Shown one piece after another: positions 58,576-64,000 of a DNA stretch of 64,000 bases (positions are counted from its first letter, which is position 1; every line of letters starts with the position of its first letter). Source of the stretch: Chersky-265 sp035275285 (GTDB taxonomy: Bacteria > Fibrobacterota > Fibrobacteria > UBA11236); NCBI GenBank assembly GCA_035275285.1, contig DATENA010000338.1, positions 12,975 through 76,974 on the forward strand. Direction: 5' to 3'. The notes below the pieces were generated by a model. The model ran no database searches. It saw only the letters and a list, made by a program, of their open reading frames with translations, and was not told where the DNA came from. The position numbers and the translations under genes are program-made.

Positions 58576-59730
58576 CTAGTCCTGGCGGCCGTTCAATATT
58601 TGCAGGATTCCGCTCGCGATCCACGTCCGGTTTCTCCGCTGGCCCGTGACTTCTTTGAGTATCCCCGACTTTTCCAGGTCATCGATTGTTTTTTGCGCCG
58701 TTCGGAACGTCACTTTCCATTTGTCCCGGATAAACGGGGCCGTCAATACCGGGTTTGAAAAGATATGCTCGAGGACTTTGTAGCACACTTTCGAGACTCT
58801 CTGGTTCTCCAATCCATGCCGGTATCTGGCCTGCAGCTCCAAAAGGCTTTTTCCGATCCGGCAGGAATCCTTGGCTTGTTCCCTCACGCCGCGCAGGAAG
58901 TAATCCAGCCATTCTTCCCATTTGCCTTCGTTGCTGACCGCCAGCAGATGGCGGTAATACTCGCTCCTGTATTTCTCGAAAAAGGCGCTCAAGTAAAGCA
59001 AAGGGTATGGAAGCAATTCCCAATGGACCATCAACATGGAAATCAGCAAGCGCCCGACGCGTCCATTTCCGTCCGTGAAGGGATGGATCATTTCGAATTG
59101 GGAATGTGCCAAAGCGATCCGGACCAAGTCCGGCAGATCCGATGGTTCGTTCAGGTATTTTTCGAAATCACCCAGGCAATTGGGCAACTCTTCCATCGGA
59201 GGCGGAACGTATGTCGCCTCCCCCAGGGACGCGCCCGGCGGGCCGATCCAATTTTGGGACCATCGGAATTCGCCCGGATTCGTCTGCCCTCCGCGAACGC
59301 CTTCCATCAGCTTGGCATGGATCTCCCTGACCAACCTCAAGCTTACCGGCAAGGTTTTCAGCCTCTCCAATCCGAACTCCATGGCGACCACATAGTTGTG
59401 AACCTCGCGGACATCCGGTCTGGCCGGAGCATCCTCCGGCGAGGCCTCGAAGAAAAACAAATCATCGAGGCCGCTTTGGGTTCCTTCTATGCGCGAACTC
59501 AACACGGCTTCCTTGCGGATGGCCGGCTCGATCAGGAGATAAGGATTGGGAAGCATCCGACCGACGCCCGCCAGTTCACCGAGGTGCAACTGCGCATCGG
59601 CCAGCAACCGGATGGTTTCTTGGGAGAATTCCAATTTCGGGGGCAGAGGTTTTGGAATAAAGGACCAAAACCCATTCGGGTTTCTGCGAAGAGCGCCTGT
59701 TCTTTTGGATTGGAGGTCCTCTGGCTTCAA
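58576..59730 (-). CDS. Fic-domain AMP-transferase with inhibitory motif and wHTH
   Basis: A 384-residue protein. A Fic_N region (FSQETIRLLADAQLHLGELA) holds the inhibitory helix motif SSRIEGT (S-x-x-x-E-G). The Fic core contains the active-site loop HPFTDGNGRVGR with catalytic His, so it is a class II Fic protein that is auto-inhibited. The C-terminal 80 residues form a winged helix (FIRDKWKVTFRTAQKTIDDL). Such enzymes transfer AMP to protein hydroxyls; targets are usually unknown. The 5' region (59731-59880) is AT-rich, in contrast to the rest of the window, which hints at acquisition. It stands alone. Confidence 0.93.
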   Translation of the reverse strand: MKPEDLQSKRTGALRRNPNGFWSFIPKPLPPKLEFSQETIRLLADAQLHLGELAGVGRMLPNPYLLIEPAIRKEAVLSSRIEGTQSGLDDLFFFEASPEDAPARPDVREVHNYVVAMEFGLERLKTLPVSLRLVREIHAKLMEGVRGGQTNPGEFRWSQNWIGPPGASLGEATYVPPPMEELPNCLGDFEKYLNEPSDLPDLVRIALAHSQFEMIHPFTDGNGRVGRLLISMLMVHWELLPYPLLYLSAFFEKYRSEYYRHLLAVSNEGKWEEWLDYFLRGVREQAKDSCRIGKSLLELQARYRHGLENQRVSKVCYKVLEHIFSNPVLTAPFIRDKWKVTFRTAQKTIDDLEKSGILKEVTGQRRNRTWIASGILQILNGRQD

Positions 59731-59859
59731 TGGCTTTTCACCTCAGATCCCTGCACTTTGAAAAAGACAATAGCCTTTTCTCTTATTGCAAAAAGAACAA
59801 TATAAATACAATAAGAATGCTGAAGAGGGGCTAAAAAAAGCTAAATAGGCGCTTTTTGG

Positions 59860-59887
59860 ATTTTAAAGAATGGGCTGCTTCAGCCCA
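59860..59887 (-). terminator. Hairpin terminator candidate over the stop codon
   Basis: On the minus strand TGGGCTG-AAG-CAGCCCA is followed by TTCTTT. The stem contains the stop codon of the membrane-protein gene that ends at 59880. A second AT-rich hairpin (AAAAAGC...GCTTTTTTT) follows at 59832-59858. Confidence 0.5.
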
Positions 59888-60452
59888 CCATGACCCGGTA
59901 GCCGTCCTTCTTGCGCGGAGGCCGCGTTTGGATGAGCAGCACCAGGCCCGCGCCGAGCAGATACGCGCCCGCCAGGAAATTCGCGGCGGTGAGGATGCCC
60001 GTGTCCGGGAAGGAGAAGTTGGCCAGGATGAAAGCCAGGTACACCATCCAATTATAGGGGACGCTTTCCCCGGCCTTGAGCCCCAGGGCCAGCAAATGCC
60101 CGGAGAGCAGGGCGACCAGGGCCACGCGCCCGTACAGGAGCGGTTCTCCCAGTCCCGCCAGTACGTAGAGGCAGGCCAGGGACAGGCATCCCAGGATCAA
60201 CTTGGCGCGTTCGTAGCGGCGCGCGCGCAGGATGAACAAGAGAGGGCCGAAAAGCCCGGGCAGGAAGACCAGGAAGGCCATGAGGATGTTGATCCAGATC
60301 CGCGGGCCGATGGAAACGGGACGCAGGGCGGCGAAAGGATGCAAGGCGGAAAAGGTCCACGCTTCCACGCCGGGGAAGAAGAAGAACATGGAGATGGCGA
60401 AGAGATAGCAGAAAAGCCCGAGGGAAAAGCCGAGAGCCTGTTTGATGTTCAT
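59880..60452 (-). CDS. Multi-pass membrane protein of unknown function
   Basis: A 190-residue protein with about five to six hydrophobic segments (ALGFSLGLFCYLFAISMFFF; IWINILMAFLVFLPGLFGPL; KLILGCLSLACLYVLAGLGE; VALVALLSGHLLALGLKAG; WMVYLAFILANFSFPDTGIL; LAGAYLLGAGLVLLIQ) and a basic C-terminal tail. No family was recognised. The start MNIKQ (60452) is preferred to the upstream frame start at 60503, because the latter is polar; GGTGAAA lies just before it. It stands alone, ending in a clear hairpin. Confidence 0.7.
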   Translation of the reverse strand: MNIKQALGFSLGLFCYLFAISMFFFFPGVEAWTFSALHPFAALRPVSIGPRIWINILMAFLVFLPGLFGPLLFILRARRYERAKLILGCLSLACLYVLAGLGEPLLYGRVALVALLSGHLLALGLKAGESVPYNWMVYLAFILANFSFPDTGILTAANFLAGAYLLGAGLVLLIQTRPPRKKDGYRVMVG

Positions 60453-60695
60453 TTTCACCAGAATGATAAGGGGGAATTCGCGGTCCTGCCGGGGAAAAAT
60501 CATTCCCTATTCTACCAAACGGGGGCGTAAAAATCCCGCCAAAACCCTTGCCCCGCTTGGGCTGGCGGTCGGATCCCCTTTTTGGCGCGCCAGGGGCTCC
60601 GCCGAGTACGCCAACCTCTAAAAGCGAAAAGATTTCCGACAGGGGACCGGTCGATCGAAGGGGAATCCTATCGGCGGACGGGCCGCCCTGGGTAT

Positions 60696-60743
60696 CTGAC
60701 TAGGCCCCCGCCTGACTAGGCCCCCGCCTGACTAGGCCCCCGC
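60696..60743. repeat. Three tandem 16-bp repeats containing stop codons
   Basis: CTGACTAGGCCCCCGC is repeated three times without gaps (60696-60711, 60712-60727, 60728-60743). Each copy has a CTA, that is TAG on the minus strand. Because the unit is 16 bp, the three TAGs fall in three different reading frames. The first met by ribosomes is the stop of the gene ending at 60732. Confidence 0.9.
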
Positions 60744-61178
60744 GGCCGGAGCGGGCGCGAAGGCGGCGGCGAAGACGTATCCGCCCTCCCCGTCGGGCGT
60801 GAGCGAGGTGGACCATACGGCCTCGGATACGCCCCTGCGGTGCAGTTCCCACAGCTTGGCGCCCATCTTCTCCCCCACCGATCGCGAGAACGCTTGCGGA
60901 TCGCGCAGCAGGGCCGCGCTTACGGGCACCTCCACCATGCCCGGCTCCAGGGGCGCGTCCTTGCCTTCCTTTTCGCCGGCCAGGAGGACGTTGCCGGGTT
61001 CGAAGGATTTTTCCTGCACGGCGATCCGGATGAGGTGCTTCACCTCCTCCGCGCCCAGCACTTCGAAGCAATTGCGGCAGACCAGGATGTCCCCCCAGGG
61101 GGCGCCCTCCAGGTTCACGGGGACGCGGGTCAGGGATACCTGGTCCTGTCCCGTTTGGCAGATTAGGCAGTTCTTCAT
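60732..61178 (-). CDS. Small protein with a CxxC...CxxC metal site
   Basis: A 148-residue protein. N-terminal CLIC and CRNC pairs (MKNCLICQTGQDQ; DILVCRNCFEVLGAEEVKHL) suggest a zinc knuckle. A mixed middle part follows (EKSFEPGNVLLAGEKEGKDA), then a C-terminal segment (VGEKMGAKLWELHRRGVSEA; GGYVFAAAFAPAPAAGA). No family was recognised. ATG 61178 has a strong GGGAGG Shine-Dalgarno. The stop lies in the last copy of the 16-bp tandem repeat, so the C-terminus may have been altered by the repeat expansion. Confidence 0.7.
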   Translation of the reverse strand: MKNCLICQTGQDQVSLTRVPVNLEGAPWGDILVCRNCFEVLGAEEVKHLIRIAVQEKSFEPGNVLLAGEKEGKDAPLEPGMVEVPVSAALLRDPQAFSRSVGEKMGAKLWELHRRGVSEAVWSTSLTPDGEGGYVFAAAFAPAPAAGA

Positions 61179-61277
61179 GGGGCCTCCCGGAAGAGGCAAA
61201 ACCTAGCCATTTTGGGGAACGCTTGGAAGGAGGATCGGAGCGTTTTCGGGAAACGGCATGCGGCTTCCGGAAGACCG

Positions 61278-63131
61278 TTAAACCGTCTCCTTATACAACT
61301 CCAGATCGGCCTTTATCTTGCGCAGCAAGCGGCCCTTGAGGCGCGGCGAACGCAAATCGCCTTCGGGGATGGGCTTCCACTTGCCGGGGATGAGCACCTG
61401 GGAATCGATGAACGCGTCCAGGGCGTCCTGCAGTTCGTCCCATTCCAGGCGGTCCTTGACGGCCATGATCTCGCCGATGATCCACACCAGGCCGTCCCCG
61501 GTGAGGCGGTGTTCCAGGTTGATGGTGGCGGAACGCTCCGCGATCACGCGCAGGGCGTCCTCGCCCCGGTTGCCGGCGCGGGCTTCGGCCGCCCGGATCA
61601 GCTTGCGATAGCGGTCCTGGAATTCGTGCACGTGGGCGGCGCGGGCCGGGGTCATCTCCAGATCGCGCTTGCCGGCATACGAGGCGGCCATGATGCGGCA
61701 GAAGCGATCCGGATCCATGTCCTCGTCCATGCCCCCGGCGGCCCCGGCATAGAACCTGGGGAGTTCGCGGAGCAGGTTCCGGATCAGGAACACGGGGCGG
61801 TGGGTGATGCCGTCGGGCAGCTTCTCCGGGCCCTTGGCCACTTTCAGGTCCTCGAAATAGGCGAGGGCGCGGCGGAACCCGGAGATGTCCTCCCGGGACT
61901 TCTCCATCAGCCTATCGATCTGGACGCCCGCGAATCCGAAGCGCCACAGCAGGCGGCGGTCCCGTTCATCGCGGAACTCCCGATCGAATTCGGCCAGGCA
62001 CGGGGCCTCGCGGAACGCGCGCAGCTTTTTCTTGCCTCCGGTCAGCACGAAGTCCGCCGCTTGCGCGAAGGCCTGCACCATCAGGCGGGCCCAATATCGC
62101 TGCTCGCCCAGGCTGGTGGAGAACCGATCGACGTCCTCGTAGCGGTACTTGTTGGACTTGGCGGCGAACTGGCGGATGGATCCGTAATCGAGGATGGAGC
62201 CGTCGGCGAGCACGTTGTCCCCGTCCCAGGAAAGCCAGTTGAAGATGTATTCCTCTTCCATCACCGCGGCCAGCTTGCCGTAGGAACGGGCGATATGGTC
62301 CAGGCCGCGGGCGGAACGGGCGGCGGGATCGGCGGGCAGCTTCCAGAAGCCGTTCTTCTCCTGGCGTTCCAGGAAGTAATCCATGGCGCGCTTGAGTTCG
62401 GCGTGGCGGCCCATCTTGAGATAGCGGAACAGGTGCGCGGGCCTCACCAGGTTCGGGGCCGTGCGCACGCCCACGGAGGATCCGTCCCCGTAGTCGATGA
62501 CGGTCAGGCAGCGCTCCGTGGGGATGCCTTCCCGGTAGAAGATCTCCGACATGAGCGCGGACCCCAGCATTTCGTCCAGGTCCGCGGTGCCGGACGCGTA
62601 CCCGAACTTCGTCTCTCCCGTGGCCAGGGGCCGGTTGGCCTCCGAGGCCCCCGGGCTCAGGATGGTGGCGCCGGTGCCGCGGCTGGAAACGTCGAAGCGG
62701 ACGCCGTTGGATTCGATGGCTCCGTTCCAGATGCTGCGGCCGTCGCCGGAGGTGCGCCCGCACTTGTCGCGGTGCTGCAGTTGCAGGTAGCGCGTGGCCA
62801 TGTAGGGGTTGGGCTTGAGGCGCGCCCCTTTCATGCGCTCGGGATGGGCCAGGTCGTATTCGTTGATGATCTGCAGGGAGAAGGTGTCGAGGATCCTGGC
62901 TTCCAGGACCGCGTTCATCCCGTTCTCATGGCCTTGCGGGACCAGGCCCAGTTCGCGCGCCAGGGGGAAGTTGAAATAGAGCACGCGCCCGCCGGGACGG
63001 AAGCGCGCGGGGTAATCGATATAGCCGTCGGGGGCGGTTTCCCGCCAGGGATGGGTGCCGTCCAGCAGGCTGAAACGATCGTACGGTCCCGGCGCGGAAG
63101 GAAGGATGGGCCTGCCCCTGCGTTGCCGCAC
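61278..63131 (-). CDS. SelO-like pseudokinase (probable protein AMPylase)
   Basis: About 617 residues. Several segments resemble the SelO/YdiU family: RGTGATILSPGASEANRPLA followed by TGETKFGYASGTADLDEMLG; SEIFYREGIPTERCLTVIDY; TAPNLVRPAHLFRYLKMGRH; and WDGDNVLADGSILDYGSIRQ (residues about 302-320), which carries the DN...DYG pair that binds metal and ATP in SelO. SelO proteins transfer AMP to Ser/Thr/Tyr of redox proteins. The spacing and extra C-terminal helices differ from classical SelO, so this is a distant branch. The start is uncertain: GTG 63131 with no Shine-Dalgarno. A response regulator lies 72 bp upstream on the same strand. Confidence 0.65.
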   Translation of the reverse strand: MRQRRGRPILPSAPGPYDRFSLLDGTHPWRETAPDGYIDYPARFRPGGRVLYFNFPLARELGLVPQGHENGMNAVLEARILDTFSLQIINEYDLAHPERMKGARLKPNPYMATRYLQLQHRDKCGRTSGDGRSIWNGAIESNGVRFDVSSRGTGATILSPGASEANRPLATGETKFGYASGTADLDEMLGSALMSEIFYREGIPTERCLTVIDYGDGSSVGVRTAPNLVRPAHLFRYLKMGRHAELKRAMDYFLERQEKNGFWKLPADPAARSARGLDHIARSYGKLAAVMEEEYIFNWLSWDGDNVLADGSILDYGSIRQFAAKSNKYRYEDVDRFSTSLGEQRYWARLMVQAFAQAADFVLTGGKKKLRAFREAPCLAEFDREFRDERDRRLLWRFGFAGVQIDRLMEKSREDISGFRRALAYFEDLKVAKGPEKLPDGITHRPVFLIRNLLRELPRFYAGAAGGMDEDMDPDRFCRIMAASYAGKRDLEMTPARAAHVHEFQDRYRKLIRAAEARAGNRGEDALRVIAERSATINLEHRLTGDGLVWIIGEIMAVKDRLEWDELQDALDAFIDSQVLIPGKWKPIPEGDLRSPRLKGRLLRKIKADLELYKETV

Positions 63132-63202
63132 CGGGGCCGCGCCGCGCGGGGAGTCCCGCCGGGATCCCTTGGGAAGCCGGCGGGGAAGTCCGGCGGGGCC
63201 TG

Positions 63203-63580
63203 TCAGGGAGGCGCTCCCAGCACCTGCGCCACGCTGTGCTTGAGCGTGGCGGGATTGAACGGTTTCCCCAGGAATTGGGCGTTCAACAGGCAGATATCGT
63301 TGCGCAGGTCGTCCGGCTGCTTGTTGCCCGACATGAAAAGCACCTGGGTCTCGGGCCGGTAGAGCAGCATCTGCTCCGCCAGCTCGGGGCCGCTCATGGG
63401 CGACATCTCCACGTCCGTCAAAAGGAGGTGGATGGGCCCCCGGTGATTGGTGCTGAGGAACAGGGCGTCCACCCCGTTGTCCGCGTCCATCACGTCGTAA
63501 CCCGAATGTTCCAGGAAAAGTTTCATCACGGACCGCAAGGAACTTTCATCTTCAACCAGCAAAATCGTCCCGAAATGCAT
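63203..63580 (-). CDS. Single-domain response regulator
   Basis: A 125-residue CheY-like receiver: LLVEDESSLRSVMKLFLEHS (acidic pair), LLLTDVEMSPMSGPELAEQM (phospho-acceptor Asp in LTDVEM), VLFMSGNK (Ser switch) and FLGKPFNPATL (Lys). All functional residues are present and there is no output domain. AAGGGG just before ATG 63580 is a suitable ribosome site. It is upstream of, and in line with, the SelO-like gene. Its kinase is not adjacent. Confidence 0.9.
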   Translation of the reverse strand: MHFGTILLVEDESSLRSVMKLFLEHSGYDVMDADNGVDALFLSTNHRGPIHLLLTDVEMSPMSGPELAEQMLLYRPETQVLFMSGNKQPDDLRNDICLLNAQFLGKPFNPATLKHSVAQVLGAPP

Positions 63581-63734
63581 AACCCCTTGAATAGCCTACA
63601 CGCTCTCCGGGCATCGTGCGGAATGCCGGAAAGTCCGGCGGCGCTTACCCGCCCGGTGCCTCCATTGTAGGGTAAAGCGGCGTCCAGGTCAAATGCGCGG
63701 TTCGCGCGCCGTCGGGGATCTTTGGGTCTTTGGG

Positions 63735-64000
63735 ATGGTTTGGGAAATCGCCTGCCGGCGGATCCGGCCGGCGGAGGGGGCGAAAGTCGATCCGGGACCG
63801 GGCTTGGGTGACACGAAAGGTACGGGGGGTTCGCCGCATGCCCGCGACGAATCGGCAGGCGCGGCGGCGCGGGGGCAGATCGCCGGGGAACCCGCGGGAC
63901 CGGAGCCTCCCAGGGATCCGGAACCGGCGCCGGACCCGGAACCGGTGGGAAACGGTATTGCCTGGGTTACCGTGGGGGGCGCCCGGGAGGCCAGTTGCGC
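63735..64000 (+). CDS. Possible 5' end of a Pro/Glu-rich protein, truncated by window end
   Basis: An open frame from ATG 63735 to the end of the window reads MVWEIACRRIRPAEGAKVDP, later EPAGPEPPRDPEPAPDPEPV and GNGIAWVTVGGAREASC. It has no known domain and the low-complexity Pro/Glu stretch could be chance in G+C-rich DNA. A GTG or ATG in other frames is also open. Listed as a weak candidate; 63581-63734 holds nothing I recognise. Confidence 0.25.
   Translation, partial: MVWEIACRRIRPAEGAKVDPGPGLGDTKGTGGSPHARDESAGAAARGQIAGEPAGPEPPRDPEPAPDPEPVGNGIAWVTVGGAREASC

Noticed and set aside
1..64000. CRISPR arrays, rRNA and tRNA genes, riboswitches
   Set aside because: No regularly spaced direct repeats, no cloverleaf with conserved TTC arm sequence and no rRNA signature were found by reading; a covariance-model scan would be decisive.

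Overview
The window is G+C-rich bacterial chromosome (about two thirds G+C by eye) from a Gram-negative organism. Outer-membrane evidence is a TamA/TamB-like pair, a type IV pilus secretin and several lipoproteins. The gene at 35694-36533 belongs to the TIGR02147 family, best known as a paralogous family of Fibrobacter. It overlaps a DUF2341/LamG surface lipoprotein gene. I infer an (uncultured) member of Fibrobacterota, but no rRNA gene is present to confirm this.

Layout. 1-5.8 kb: 5' end of gcvP, asd and lysA, with a low-G+C two-gene island (2190-3258) between asd and lysA. 5.8-9.5 kb: a barrel-like secreted protein, a histidine-kinase-like sensor without an ATPase domain, and a lipoprotein. 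9.7-18.5 kb: housekeeping genes proB, proA-hisI and tilS-ftsH-folP, plus a phytanoyl-CoA dioxygenase-like gene. Two related inverted repeats sit in front of proB and tilS. 18.5-21.8 kb: an NmrA-like gene, a gene fragment and an IS3-like element remnant. 21.8-28.5 kb: an Lhr-type helicase divergent from an AidB-like acyl-CoA dehydrogenase, then a zinc-ribbon membrane protein. 28.5-33.3 kb: a three-gene HipBST toxin-antitoxin locus with three evenly spaced operators, a TonB-like protein, a decayed stretch and a VapBC pair.

33.3-50.8 kb is mostly a type IV pilus gene set on the minus strand. In transcription order it is a large Ig-repeat lipoprotein, a barrel-like protein, pilC, two pilins, three minor-pilin-like genes, pilM, pilN, pilO, pilP and pilQ. 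pilB, with an N-terminal pseudo-receiver domain, lies further on beyond the plus-strand TIGR02147/LamG pair. Tight spacing and ATGA overlaps suggest one long operon. 51.2-57.2 kb holds tamB-tamA, followed by a 179-bp MITE-like element placed exactly at the tamA stop codon. 57.5-63.6 kb holds a BrkB/YihY membrane protein, a Fic AMP-transferase, two small proteins, a SelO-like pseudokinase and a single-domain response regulator.

Most interesting for follow-up: the membrane GAF-like island at 2190-3258; the HipBST locus, whose kinase has Ala-Ile-Pro where studied HipT proteins carry autophosphorylated serines and whose 40-bp-spaced operators overlap the antitoxin start; the MITE-like hairpin; the inverted-repeat family; and the Ig-repeat protein heading the pilus operon. 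No rRNA, tRNA or CRISPR array was seen.
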